DNA of 64,000 nucleotides. Source: Neckera pumila (lineage: Eukaryota; Streptophyta; Bryopsida; Hypnales; Neckeraceae). Positions within the stretch are counted from its first letter, which is position 1. Each line of letters begins with the position of its first letter. The stretch lies in contig OZ018412.1 of NCBI GenBank assembly GCA_963969595.1, forward strand, positions 14,448,501 to 14,512,500. Direction: 5' to 3'. Under the pieces are notes generated by a model that ran no database searches, was not told the DNA's origin, and saw only the letters and a program-made list of their open reading frames with translations. A program made the position numbers and the translations under genes. This document shows positions 14,239 to 25,571 of this stretch, one piece after another.

Positions 14239-16523
14239 TTAATAGGCCAATCAGATTTTTGAAAATAATATTGTACTAATAAGGTAGGTCTGGCGGAAAA
14301 CAGTTCTAAATTTTTTCCAAACCTTTTTGAAAAGAAAAGGAATGTTGAGAAATATTTCTATTCTTAGCATATATCAAACCTTGTTTTCCAAAATAATTGA
14401 AAAGTCAGCAAAGATATACAATTAGCAAAGATTTTCTTCTACAATTAGCATCATTTCATAATATTTCAAAATATACTATTTTTTTTGCTATTGATTCAAA
14501 GTTAGATAGTGAGTTGCAAAGTTGGCTAAATATAGTGATTTGGTATATAAACACAACACTGTTGGCTAGAAATGCTCTCACCTTAAATATAAATAGTAGC
14601 CAAACCTATATATAGGGACAAGGCTAGAGACTGAGGAAATGTGTGCATGACAAATCAAGAGGAATGTTTGTTGTGCTCTAAGTTTTCATTGTGAAGATTG
14701 AATGAAATAATTGGATAATATTTCTCCGGGATGAAAACGTGACGGATTTTGTGATCATGACAGGAATCGTGCCATAGCCGTCCAATGCCTACTCTCTGCT
14801 TCTCTATCGGAGCTTGGGAATTTTCTTTGAGTTTAACCCTTAAACGTCAAGGCAAATGTTTGGCATCCAATGAATGACAAAGAATCACTTGTGTAGGATA
14901 GAAGTTCAACTATTCAATTTTGCAATTTCTTAAGCCAAAGATTCACACGGTAATGAAAAGGGATGATTTCCAAGGTCACCCTTTCGTTCCTTAAGGGTTA
15001 AGTAGCTGTCTTAGAATTCATTTCTCAATCACTTTCCTGAGGTTCATTTTGAATCAGTAGCGGTGAGATTTTCAACTTCTTGTCAGAAATCTGAGTAACG
15101 GAGTACCTTAATGTACGCTCTTGTATAACTGAAGTTTTAAGTTCAAAAGTTCAAAACGTTTCGGAAGTTTGCTGAATGAGGTGACAGCCGCTTCCTTCAT
15201 TTGAGAAATCAGAATGCCTCTGCTAATTCTAGAATTAGAGATCTCTTGAGGACAATATTGCTGATTCAAGGAGCCTCCTCGTTTTAATAATCTTTTGAGT
15301 TTTAAGATTGTCATTTTTCCAGTTTCTTGTATTTATGCTTGCTCTGCGGTACAGTATGTGCATTTCTCGACGAGTTTGTCTTTCTTTGACGAGCTTTCAA
15401 TTCTTCTCTGTTATACGATTGCCTAAATCTCGAATGCATTGCAAAGCAAGAATCTATGTCACTCTAAGTAACTTTCAGTTGAGCCTGCTGGTTCTGTCGA
15501 TCGTCAGCCCTAGAGTCCTTTCTGCAGCACGTTGACAAATCAGTTACATCTTGGAAGTATATAATCTTCTCTCTCAGTGGTTTCGGAGTCTCCAGTGCCT
15601 GTTGAACTCATACTCCGTGGTGATTCTCCACAAGTTAGTTAGTGCCTCAAAGTTCTGGATTTCTTGACGTGCACGCGTAAAGATTTACTCCGTACATGTC
15701 ATTTGATGTGTTCTCTGGAAAAAATACCGGTTATTCTATACTACTACAGTAGGTTTAAAAAACCCGGGTCTTTGACGTGTTCAATTCTTAAAACCTTTCT
15801 TTTGATGTCCAGTATGATTTTCGTTGCATCAATCCACATGCTGGGATTGGCTACATTACTTGAAAGTGCTCTCTTTGAATTTGTGCTAGATGTTGATTCT
15901 TCCATATTCATTCGATTTCTACAGGCTTCAGGACAAATCGGTTGAGGTCAAGGTGGATTGAACATGTCAAGCTCCTTCGGAAGCTGAAATAGTGTTGCAA
16001 GCAGGTACGTCTGCAAGTCTTTGAGGCTATTATCTGCAAAGTAGATTTCAAAGATATTTGAAATGTCGATAGGCATGTGAATGGAACATGTTGAGTACGA
16101 ATTTGAGAAGAAATGAGCTGCCTATTCAGTATATGATCCTCTCCTAATCAACCATATCATTCAAGTGAAGAGGTGAACATTGAGTTGGAATTACTGAGGT
16201 GTTGAGTTGGAATTACTGAGGTTACAGTAACCATAATCATTCTGAATCTTTTTTTTTGTATTGCTTTAACAAAGCATTTAATTAAGGCTTTCAAGAACTA
16301 GCCCAACCTGTAGATCAACTAGTGATGTACGAAACAAATGACAGATGACTCAGACTACTGCTGTGCTAGAGATGATTGAAGAGTAAAGCAGCGATTCTTT
16401 CCAAAGCACTGCTTCTTCATGCCTCCCCTCTGACAAGGAGAAGCAGAAAATTTCGGGGATTTTGGTGAACCTGACTTACAAAGCAGGATAAGAAAATAAT
16501 CAGACGAGATCAAGAGTTAGGAT
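14239..16523. other. Gene-free stretch between element copy B and a 190-bp element
   Basis: Apart from the short TTAA element at 14837-14997 I find nothing certain. 15050-16450 is somewhat GC-richer and holds frames of 68-93 codons on both strands without recognisable domains; sequences such as 15700-15950 could be decayed coding DNA. 16185-16215 contains a short direct repeat (GTTGAGTTGGAATTACTGAG twice). Confidence 0.35.
14837..14997. mobile_element. Short TTAA-flanked element (161 bp)
   Basis: Flanked by TTAA on both sides, beginning CCCTTAAACGTCAAGG, with the inverted end reading CCCTTAAGGAACGAAAGG. The ends match those of the 0.93-kb family only loosely, and the interior is short. It may be an internally deleted or separate member of the same TTAA-inserting group. 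Confidence 0.5.
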
Positions 16524-16713
16524 GGACAATTTCATAAAAGTGGCAATAGTTTTTTAAAATGGCACAAAAACAATTCAAAACGACTATTCTAAATCTATAC
16601 CTGTTCTAGATGGTTCACAACAGCCGTTCTGAAATCTATGCCCGTCCTCGACGATGAAAATGGCACACCGTCAAAGTGGCACTTGGAATACCGCCTCTTT
16701 AATGAAATTGCCC
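16524..16713. mobile_element. 190-bp inverted-repeat element with probable 8-bp duplication, copy 1
   Basis: The ends are GGACAATTTCATAAAAGTGG and, inverted, GGGCAATTTCATTAAAGAGG. GTTAGGAT stands to the left and ATTAGGAT to the right, an 8-bp near-identical flank as expected for hAT-type insertion. The interior has the inverted words AGAACGGC/GCCGTTCT. A second copy lies at 31857-32045. Non-coding. Confidence 0.65.
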
Positions 16714-16886
16714 ATTAGGATTATTAGTGAGTAGTTGCGCAGAACAGCTTGTTCCATCTAACATACTTATAACCATCAGAGTGTGGTTGATGCTGACTAG
16801 GGATGCTCTTTTGGAGCAAAAAATAATGGTATGCCCTTCGTCATGTGGATACTAGGCTGATGTGCAAGTAAAGCGGACTTGGACAC

Positions 16887-17277
16887 CTGCTGAACTGACG
16901 ACCTCGCTTGCCATCACCGGAGGGAACTGCGGGTTTCATCCCCCCCCCCTCTCTGTCACAATGGATGAATAGCGTGGTGGATTCTCATTTCTCTTCCTCT
17001 TATTGTTGCAATTCAAAAAATAAAAATAAAATCCAAAGAACTCAGCCAATCAACCCCTATTCCCCTTGAGCAAACCCTATGGAGGACTGCAGCTGAAGGA
17101 CTGTAGCTACGTGTCTAGCGGCTCTCTACTGCAGGCCTAAACCCTACTCGCTTCACTCCGTAGGGTTTAGGAAAATTCATTCATTGCTGTGTTTGTTACC
17201 CGGATGAAGTTCATCTTGTGAGTGGGGGGCGCCCAGCTATTCTTTGGGTGCCATCGCTGAGGTCGTCGGTTCAGCAG
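16887..17277. repeat. Inverted repeat pair enclosing a telomere-motif palindrome
   Basis: CTGCTGAACTGACGACCTCG at 16887 is repeated inverted at 17256-17277 with about two mismatches, enclosing about 350 bp. Inside, 16950-16960 is a C-rich run and 17136-17171 is a perfect 12-bp inverted repeat, CCTAAACCCTAC and GTAGGGTTTAGG, around a 12-base loop. This may be a small transposable element; I found no second copy. Confidence 0.55.
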
Positions 17278-17569
17278 TCTACCCTTCAAGAACTTATAAG
17301 ATTGATTTCATGGGTATGCAATCAACTTAGTTAAATTCATCAAGGTACAGCAACACAGATCTGTTGTTGCCAATAATTCATCACTGGATTAATTGTGCTT
17401 AGCGACCTGAATACACCCAATGTGATGAAAGAGATCGTGGCGATGGACGCCTGGATCGATATTCGCATGCTCTCTGACCGAAGCATCGGAGGTCGGCAGA
17501 GTAGATTGGGATGATCCTTGCCCAGCATCCTGGACATCGTCAGATGCAAAGACGTTGAAACCGAATGTA

Positions 17570-19698
17570 TCATTTTTTTGCCATGTGAGAGAATCCAGGT
17601 CGGGAGTACCACGCTCGCGGTTTACGTCTTGGCAGAGGCGGCAAAGACATCTCCATACTCTTGGAGGCCTGCAGCCACGGAGACACGAGTTGCATGGATG
17701 GTCGATCTTCGGGATTAGGGTGACAGCACAGAAGGCCCAAGTGAAGCCGACTCGTCACCATCTTCTGGTCTTCCAGTAATTACAACATTGGAACTGTGCC
17801 TTGCGAAGGGGTTTAAATCAACCATTTCCTCTGAAAGTAACAAGCCTGACACCTCTTGCATCTTGATTCCATCATATGAACCTGCATCCGGAGGAGGAAA
17901 CGTCCCAAGTCTTACATCCGCCAACAGAAGAATAATACCCATTTCATGTGCATGCCATATCCAGTCCACTAATGCGCCATCACCTCGCTCAATGGCGCTC
18001 TCGTTAAGCGGCCTCATTCCATATAGATCACTTCAAGCATCAGGACGCCGAAGCTGTACACGTCCGATACCTTGGTGACTCTTCCTGTGACTGGCATCTC
18101 ATGGGCCATGTAGCCCTAAGTTCCTGCCATCATGGTCATCTTCTCCATCTTTTGGTGGTCAATGAGGCGGGCAAGTCCAAAATCTCCCAAGTACGCATTC
18201 AAGTCTTCATCCAGCAGGACTTTGCTGGATTTGATTTCGCGATGCAACACGCATTGCTTGCATTCCTCGTGCAAGTATGCTAGCGCTGCGGCGACCCCAC
18301 TGAGAATGGAGTGGCGCAGCATGAGAGGAAGGGACTCCGCCAAGCGCCATTGTAATGATTGAGCCTTTCCATTTCGTTCAGGAAATTGGAAGAGTCACTC
18401 ATCCAAGCCACCGTTGCACATGAAGTCATACACAAGCATCAGCTCCTCCTCCTCTTGGCACCATCCTCGCAGCTGCACCAAATCAATTCCTGTGCCGAAT
18501 GTGGCTGAGGCTCTCGGCTTCTGCTAGCTTGGAAACACTCCTCGCCTTGCTTGCTCTCATGTCGCATCCGTTTCACTGGCTACCAGGGCACCGGAAGGGA
18601 GAACCCCTTTGTACACCGCTCCAAATCCACCACTTCCAAGCATTTCACTTCTGCTGGAGTTCTTGGTCGCCTTGCTGAGCTCTTTGTACGTGAACACAGC
18701 GGCACAAGGTTCTGGTCTACGAAATTAAACTTGGTACCTTGCTTACTGTGAGATGCTCTCCTCCGCCGCTTTGCAATTACTATCCCTGCAAGCAGCAGCA
18801 CTTTACCAATTGCAACTCCAGCACAGAGCCCAGCAGTGATACGGACCTTTCTTTCACTTGAGGAGCTGGCACCAGAGTTTGTCACTTCATGCAGTCCAGT
18901 GGTCTCAAACTGCCAAGCTCAATCTCGTGAACCTCCTTATAGAGTCCGATACTTGCGCTGAAGCCAACGTACATGTAATCTTCCACGGGGGCTGTTAATT
19001 TTAGAGTTGCCTCGATGTCAGGCTTAGGCGGTTTGGGAACGTAGTTGATCAAGGAGCCATGAGCAAAATACACGGCAAGCTTCTGGGAAGGACTATCATA
19101 TTCGATCCACGCAGTGAAGGAGCCACTGTTGACAAGATATGTGCAATTGACTTGCTCACCTTCACAAAGAATATTGTGAGACCATGTCCAGTTTAAGCTG
19201 TTAACGTCGACCCCGATATGGTTGTAGCTAGAGGCATTGTACCCAGTCTTTCGATAGGTGTCGAAGTCTACAGCATAGAGACGAGCATTGCTAGTCGCTG
19301 TCACAGGTCATAACCATCCGCCCCCGTCCCCGTCCCCGTCCCACTCAACACTGCTGTTGTTCGTACTGAATGTAAAAGCCATTCCATCTCCATGGAAACT
19401 GTCGAGGGTGGAACCTGTGATGGAGAATGTGAAGCTGGTGTTAAAAGAAGCCACTGCACCAGATGCGGCATCCTTCATCCTCACCCTGTCTTTTGTAGTA
19501 CAACGTCCCGCAACTGGAGGATCCCAGGGAGCATGCCCCCGAGTTCAAAAGAAATGAACCCCCGAGTAATAGAACGTCGTCCACCGTTGAGAAATTGTCT
19601 GGGGAGCTGAAGCGGAGGTACCTATATTTGGTGTTTTGAGCTTCCGCGAGGATGTAACTACCCTGGATGATGTACACTGTCAGGATTAGGAAATCCAT
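17570..19698 (-). pseudogene. L-type lectin receptor-like kinase pseudogene
   Basis: Reading the minus strand gives the family order with many breaks. A signal peptide starts at 19698 (MDFLILTVYII). The legume-lectin domain begins FSSPDNFSTVDDVLLLGG, needs a frame change near 19480 to reach VASFNTSFTFSI and HGDGMAFTF, and resumes after a gap with RLYAVDFDTY and ASIGLYKEVHEIELGSL. A membrane segment follows at about 18770-18850 (AGVAIGKVLLLAGIVIAKRRRR). In the kinase, [17 protein letters not shown] is intact, but extra bases shift the frame just before [11 protein letters not shown] and inside [11 protein letters not shown] (near 18482-18490), stops interrupt near 18395 and 18119, and SDVYSFGVLMLEV runs into another stop. 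The catalytic loop reads HREIKSSKVLLD, with Asp to Glu and Asn to Lys, while DFG is kept. The C-terminal GLLCCHPNPEDRPSM is preceded by an extra stretch. No functional kinase can be translated. Confidence 0.88.
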
Positions 19699-20304
19699 AG
19701 GTAGCCTAAATATTTCCAACCAGAAAACGTGCACAATACTTGATGAATTATAATAAGAAGTAGACAATATCTCCATAATTGCGTACTGACGCAGAGTAGG
19801 CGGAAGCTGACCACCAATTCGTCGCCCAACTTGCGATACACTTCGATCAAATTAAAGCCCTCGGAAACGGCAATGAGCCCATGCTTAGACTGCCATTGAG
19901 CACGATTTATCGAACGTTGTGCATGCTCTATAAGATCCGAGATACATAAGAGCACTATAACAGCTCTATAATCACCTTAATTGGAAATCAAACCTTAAGC
20001 CCACGAACCATGCATCTACGTACACATGCACCGACAGTTACCACGGATGACTGGATCGAAGCATGCATTTTTTATGATAAATCGCTTGATGCCATTCACA
20101 TTCAAACTCAAATTCCCAGCCTGACACCACTTTAACTCCTGAAGGCCGAGGTGTACGCATGTACGTACATCGATCGCTTTACATATTTAAATTATGCGAA
20201 TCATGCCAACACATTCATACATATATCAGCCTAGACCCGGCTCCTGAACGTACGTACTCTAGCATCTTTCTCTCCACTCACGCGTTGGAATGGATTATAG
20301 AGTC
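19699..20304. other. Intergenic gap between the pseudogene and the MABP-like gene
   Basis: The right part (20100-20304) is the downstream flank of the minus-strand MABP-like gene and the left part the former promoter of the pseudogene. GTACGTA-type palindromic words recur at 20009-20015, 20161-20166 and 20248-20258. Nothing else is evident. Confidence 0.4.
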
Positions 20305-21321
20305 TTAAAGGCGTGCGTAGCAGAGGTAGAGGTGAGCTCCCCCGGATCCCTCGTTGAGGTCGTTGTTGAGTTTGACGAAGTGGGCCGGTGCACCAGTACC
20401 TTCACCATCGATCACACACAGGCTTCGGATCGGTTTCCCGGCCTGGATGTCTGTGATTTCGTTGGGTCCCATTCCCAGGTTGGCCATCTGCTGAGCTGCC
20501 GCTCCTTGGTTGTGCGTGAAGCACAGATAGATGTACTTGCCGCCTGCGCCGGCGTTGAGGTCGACATCGATCTTCTCGAACCCTTGCGGCACTGCTTCCT
20601 GGTCCCTGATGATGCAGACAGTGGCGATGGCCCGCGGATACGGCGTTGCTGCTGGGACCTGCTCCTCCCTGAAGCACAAGTACATGTATTTACCGCCTGC
20701 GCCTTTGTTGAGGTCCACGTCGATCTTGATGAATCCCGAAGGAGTAGAGAAGAAGTCGGTGTCGCCCGAGATCACTCGCAGCTCTGTGATGGCAGGGATC
20801 ATGTCATCAAAGTCTTGATGGCGTGAGAAGCAGAGGTAGAGGTGAGCTCCCCCGGAACCCTCGTTGAGGTCGTTGTTGAGTTTGACGAAGTGGGCCGGTG
20901 CACCAGTACCTTCACCATCGATCACGCACAGGCTTCGGATCGGTTTCCCGGCCTGGATGTCTGTGACTTCGTTGGATCCCATTCCCAGGTTGGCCATCTG
21001 CTGAGCTGCCGCTCCTTGGTTGTGCGTGAAGCACAGATAGATGTACTTGCCGCCTGCGCCGGCGTTGAGGTCGACATCGATCTTCTCGAATCCTTGCGGC
21101 ACTGCTTCCTGGTCCCTGATGATGCAGACAGCGGCTATGGCCCGCGGATACGGCGTTGCTGCTGGGACCTGCTCCTCCCTGAAGCACAGGTACATGTATT
21201 TGCCGCCTGCGCCTCTGTTGAGGTCCACGTCGATCTTGATGAATCCCGAGGGAGTAGAGAAGAAGTCGGTGTCGCCCGAGATCACTCGCAGCTCCGTGAT
21301 GGCAGGGATCATGTTCGCCAT
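20305..21321 (-). CDS. Tandem-duplicated MABP/beta-prism-like repeat protein (338 aa)
   Basis: The protein is two 170-residue units in tandem. Each unit has three modules with the motif GF-x-K-(I/L)-D-V-D-L-N-x-G-(A/S)-G-G-x-x-(M/I/L)-Y-L-C-F, at about residues 26-47, 77-98 and 144-165 in unit 1 and 170 residues later in unit 2. Three such strands-plus-loop modules per unit resemble the MABP/VPS62-type beta-prism folds, which are found in membrane-associated and pore-former-linked proteins; the role here is unknown. No signal peptide or membrane segment. The reading frame extends upstream to a TTG, but the first ATG is at 21321 and the sequence just before it (TGTATTACAG then CTTCGACC) looks like a 3' splice site, so a 5' UTR intron is likely. 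The two DNA halves are nearly identical, so the duplication is recent or kept by gene conversion. The gene lies about 0.6 kb from a lectin-kinase pseudogene on the same strand. Expression is unproven but both halves are intact. Confidence 0.8.
   Translation of the reverse strand: MANMIPAITELRVISGDTDFFSTPSGFIKIDVDLNRGAGGKYMYLCFREEQVPAATPYPRAIAAVCIIRDQEAVPQGFEKIDVDLNAGAGGKYIYLCFTHNQGAAAQQMANLGMGSNEVTDIQAGKPIRSLCVIDGEGTGAPAHFVKLNNDLNEGSGGAHLYLCFSRHQDFDDMIPAITELRVISGDTDFFSTPSGFIKIDVDLNKGAGGKYMYLCFREEQVPAATPYPRAIATVCIIRDQEAVPQGFEKIDVDLNAGAGGKYIYLCFTHNQGAAAQQMANLGMGPNEITDIQAGKPIRSLCVIDGEGTGAPAHFVKLNNDLNEGSGGAHLYLCYARL
20321..21316. repeat. Two 510-bp direct repeats within the MABP-like gene
   Basis: The word CAGAGGTAGAGGTGAGCTCC occurs at 20321 and 20831, exactly 510 bases apart, and alignment continues across the whole unit with only about a dozen differences, largely synonymous or conservative (for example Gly-Ser-Asn-Glu-Val versus Gly-Pro-Asn-Glu-Ile). 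The in-frame length (170 codons) preserves the protein. Confidence 0.95.
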
Positions 21322-22348
21322 CGTCTTGGTCGAAGCTGTAATACACAATTTACATTGGCAATATTGCAGGCCCAGCGAACGTTAGTTAGATGTACAACAA
21401 TGTTAGATGATCAGATGTACAACAATTACAACAAACAGTCAAATAAGGAGTCGCCATTGAATAAAATAATACGAAGAACGCAGTCAAGTGATCGATCCTT
21501 TCAAATGTTGCTTATCTACAGCAGAATCTCATTCATGGTCACCTGGGGCCAAATGCACTGTAACTGAGACGGACTAGCAGTATACGTTAATAATATACCT
21601 TCAGCACGAATCCTCGGGAGCAACTGCTGGTCGAACAGAAGTGGGCTGGCAGGCAGGCGTGTAGTTGCTAATGCAAAAGAGCAGCAAATGTGAATCGTCG
21701 AGGAGAGAGTTGAGCAGTTGAATGTTGATCAAGACTGTTGGTGCAGTTTAAGTATTGGATCAATGGAACTAGTAATAGTAAGCTGTTTTTTTTAGAAAGT
21801 TTGGACCCAGGGTACGAGGGGGCAATAAGGGGGTCAATTTTCCCTGGCCCTGAATTAAGGCCCTCCGGTCCTCCTTCTGAGTCTGACCGCGCGGGCAGAT
21901 CGACTAGCTTAGTGCGTACACCTGTACAAAGTACAAACTACATGCATGTGCCGTCGGCCTTGGCTGGTACGGAGTACGAGATGTCGAGATTCGAGTTGAG
22001 AGCTGTAGCCATGTCATGACTCATGCATGAGTCTCGTAGTTGAGTCTCGATCTGTAGGTTCCAGATTCAGTAATATTTATTGTCAGTGATGTTCCATTGT
22101 GGCGCGCAGGCTAGCAACGTGACTCTCGTGACTGAAAGCTTGCCTGGATTCCATGTCTCAACGCTTCGGTCAGGCGATGGACTCAATTTCTAAGTCAGGG
22201 AACCTTGTTTTCAAGAGCAAAATGGGTTGCAATTGTATGGATCGTCAAATAGAATTGAAAAGAAGTATTTCCAGATGGGAGATCGAGGGAGATGAACGAG
22301 TTTTGCATGCCCTTGGACTGACGTGATTTATATCAAGCTGTCAACGTA
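21322..22348. other. Upstream region of the MABP-like gene
   Basis: Should contain the promoter and 5' UTR of the minus-strand gene at 20305-21321. The stretch is GC-moderate with no obvious TATA box. The 241-codon plus-strand frame entering it from 20842 is the antisense of the repeat gene and continues only by chance. Confidence 0.4.
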
Positions 22349-22731
22349 GAGCATCCTCAATGCTACGCGCAGTGAAAAAACACCGTAATGGTACATGCAG
22401 GATGTATTCTAGTCCCCTTATCTTCACTGCGGCTTTTCCCATCGCAGGCGCCTCAATGCTACTACAGCACTTCAAACAGTAAACGAGAGGGGAAACGGTT
22501 GGTGGGAAAAGAATCTCCACTCAAGTGTTATTGACCAAGGGATGCACAGGAGTTTGGAGGGCACAACAAAGGATAAGTTTTTGTTGCACCATAACCACGA
22601 AATGCCAAATCCGGTCATGAAGGTAATGTGCAAGGTGCCGTCAACATTGGGTCAAATTTTTGGTGCTTCTCTATAACCCACGCAGAATTTGCAGTTGGCG
22701 TGAGTTTAAAGACGTAGCACTGAGGATGCTC
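22349..22731. mobile_element. MITE with GAGCATCC ends (383 bp)
   Basis: The left end GAGCATCCTCAATGCTACG and the inverted right end GAGCATCCTCAGTGCTACG match at all but one of 19 positions. GAGCATC-type ends are common in plant Tourist/PIF-Harbinger and some hAT miniature elements; GTA and TTA flank the two ends, which fits a 3-bp TNA-type duplication only loosely. Non-coding. Confidence 0.6.
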
Positions 22732-23960
22732 TTATTGAGTTAAAGAACCTTGTGCTTGCAAGGGCTAACACATCCCAGCAATACATGTGCCGGCTTAAGT
22801 TTGCCAAATTGCCTTGGGTATATATTGGGGTCTTCCGGATGTCCCACGATCCCTAAAAGGATGACATTTGTGGTGACCAAGGTTTTTGCTCATAACTTTT
22901 GCGTCTAAATATGTCCATTTCTATGAAATTTGAAATAGAGGTACACGTAGTAGTCCTAGACTTTGAGTAATTTTTTCAAATTTTTTCATTATTTTTAACA
23001 TGTCCACAATTGTATGTCTACTTTGGCCATTTTGGGCAGAGTTGTCATATCGGACAGAATCGGACGAATCGAACAAATCGGACGAAATCAGGATTGATTG
23101 GTTGCAAACTTTGGAGGCCAATAACTTTTGCCAAAAATTATCTAAATTGAACATATGAGATGTTTTTCAGCATCTACAGAAAACTATAGATGTCGAAAAA
23201 CATCTCATATGTTCAATTTGGATAATTTTTGGCAAAAGTTATTGGCCTCCAAAGTTTGCAGCCAATCAACCCTGATTCCGTCCGATTCGTCCGATTCTGT
23301 CTGATATGACAACTCTGATTTTGAGGAGGTTTAGTACTTTTTTCGATTCAAAAATGCAAATCGGAAGGTAAAAATTGGAAGACAAGGAATTCTACTAAAG
23401 TTACACAAGCCTACAAAGAGATTTTCCTTAGATAATAAAATATCCACCTTCCACATGTGCTCAAAGTGCACTATCTTTGCACATATGCAAAGGATACAGT
23501 TTTTATGGTTGAGAAGAAGCATCTTTAAATTAGAAAAATTGGCTTCTTTTGGGGATTTTATTGAATTTTTTACTATCCTCTAAAAATACTATCTCAAAGT
23601 GTCTATTTTCTTGCATTTTTCAATATTCTTTGACCATAAAATAACTTTTCGAGATAATTTTTCTAGGTCTGAAAAATTCACACACATTTTTTTGAATGTT
23701 TACAACCTATCCATATTTAATTTTATTTAAAAGAAAATTATTCCAAAAGTTACAATACTTAAGTACTATGGTTGTTTTGAGCCAAAATCATTAAGTGTTT
23801 CTTACAACTACCCTACTATTGGATGGAAAAAAAATTTTCAATTGTCCAAATTTTTTTTTTAAGAAAATTTAGTACATTTGCAGTGAATAGTATTGCAAGT
23901 TCCATCATTATAGTATTATTGACCTTTCTAAAGAAGAAGATGCTTAATCCATGGATCTAC
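22732..23960. other. Gene-free stretch containing a fold-back repeat
   Basis: Apart from the hairpin at 23041-23313 the sequence is AT-rich and closed in all frames. TGTTTCTTACAACTACCC at about 23799-23816 matches the right end of the GGGT...GCAAGAAA family, so the remains of another such element end there; I could not find its left end. Confidence 0.4.
23041..23313. repeat. Long hairpin related to the CACTA fold-back at 11017
   Basis: The arms 23041-23177 and about 23185-23313 are inverse copies (for example GGCCAATAACTTTTGCCAAA against its complement TTTTGGCAAAAGTTATTGGCC, split here for length), with a turn near 23180. Word order (TTGTCATAT, GACAGAATCGGAC, GGTTGCAAACTT, AACTTTTGC, ACATATGAGAT) parallels 11105-11260. 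The CACTATAAG ends seen at 11017 are not recognisable here, so it is a derivative or decayed copy. Confidence 0.7.
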
Positions 23961-25220
23961 CATTAGAAAAAATTTCAACCCTCTGGAGGGCTACTCTACA
24001 GTGTTCAAACCAGTCTATTAATCACCTAAGAGTTAGTAGGGGCATATAACCGCAGTGCATTGTCATAGTATATGAATTTCGCGAAAGACGTAAAGACTCC
24101 AATAACAAGGTGTAGCAGAAGTCTGTTCAATATTCAATTGCATGAGTATACAGGGTGATTAATTGGAAATTTTATCAAATTCAATGAAATTAAGAAATAT
24201 GAAGTGGAGATTTTCAAGCTAGTTGCTAAAATATTAGAGAACTCTTACATTTCTAACTAGCTTCTAAAGCTACTTAGTTAAAGGTGGATGAGAAGAGAAG
24301 CTCTTTATGTACATATAGGGTGGTAGGAGGTAGAACAATCCATATGGGATATGTAATCTAAACTTTGTAGTTTCTCAACCGCTCATAGTTAAACTTAAAG
24401 TAATAACTGTTTTAAAACTAGAATTTTAGACCTCATTTAGGTATAGTAGAATGAATTTTTTCGAAAAACTTTGAACCAAAGAAAGTTGGATTATCAAGCT
24501 AATTTTCATCTCCAAAAATCCTTCTGAGGTTTAGAGCCTTCAATAAAAACTTCCGGATAAAATTCGGAGAAGGTATTTTAAAATATCAATTAAAATTTTC
24601 CTTTCAATCCCTTTTAGAATTTTGTTTATAACTTTTTACTGGATGCTTGAAACCTCAAACAGATTTTTGGACATGATAATTAGCTTGATTTTACAACTTT
24701 GTTTAGTTCAAAGTTTTTTGAAAAATTCATTCTACTATGCCTAAATGAGGTCTGAAATTCCAGTTTTAACACAATTCTTGCATTTGACAATGAGTAGTCT
24801 CTCTTCTAAATAACCCATATCCTTTGAAGATTCACCATGAACAATTGATTTTCTATAAAAATAACCTCTTCACCCTTCCTTCTCACCAATTGTCAATGAA
24901 TTAAGTCTATTATGATGCGACTAAAAAATCCCTTGATGGTAGATGTCCTTGGATTATTTTTGACATTTGCTTTTTTATTCATAACTTGATTAGAAAACAA
25001 AGTATGCAATAATCAAGGTTAAGGTGCATTACAAGACTTGAACCCTAATTATTTAACTACTGATACTTGGATTTCGAACCATTGACGGTCATTAGACATC
25101 GTGACTTCAGGTGATCGACTATAGGGGAAAAATAAATCATTAAGCAAAATTAAATGTAATTGTGGGGTGCTTTCAGCTGCTCTGGAGCGGCCCTCCAAAG
25201 GGTTGAGAATTTCTCTAATG
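23961..25220. mobile_element. Fold-back element, copy 2 (1260 bp, uninterrupted)
   Basis: Ends CATTAGAAAAAATTTCAACC and, inverted, CATTAGAGAAATTCTCAACC. It is collinear with copy 1 at 2774-5909 through all blocks: GGGCATATAACCGCAGTGCA, the CACTTC/GAAGTG-like AT blocks, the internal hairpin at about 24400-24790, ATAACTTGATTAGAAAAC and TTCAGGTGATCG. At the point where copy 1 carries 1891 extra bases this copy has only GATCGAC. Non-coding; target duplication not defined. Confidence 0.75.
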
Positions 25221-25571
25221 CTTGTATATAGTGTGTGTTGACCATTTTTTGCTACTTAGTTCTGATGTGAATTTCAATAATGAAAATGATATTCTTTGAA
25301 TTTGAGTCCAACTATTGAAATGAAGCTTATGAAGTAAAGTTTTTACTTCAATTAGAAATTTTGAAAAATTTATAAATTTCAATACTTTACATCAATTTGA
25401 ACTTTGGGCATGTAACTATGGTATGTTAATTTTCTAATTACATAGTTACACAATAACTTTGATTTTGTACCATGATGTTATACACTCTAATATATTTTTA
25501 GATGATGAAAAGTTCAGTACTATTCAAGCATAATTAGTATTTGATATGAATTTTCTTCATTATTTTCTTAA

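Noticed and set aside
17136..17171. True chromosome end
   Set aside because: Only single telomere-type units in inverted orientation, with genes on both sides; not a telomere.
20842..21567. 241-codon plus-strand open frame, and the 178-codon one at 20290-20826
   Set aside because: Both are antisense shadows of the MABP-like repeat gene and duplicate each other because of the 510-bp repeat; their residue pattern follows the complementary codons of the real frame.
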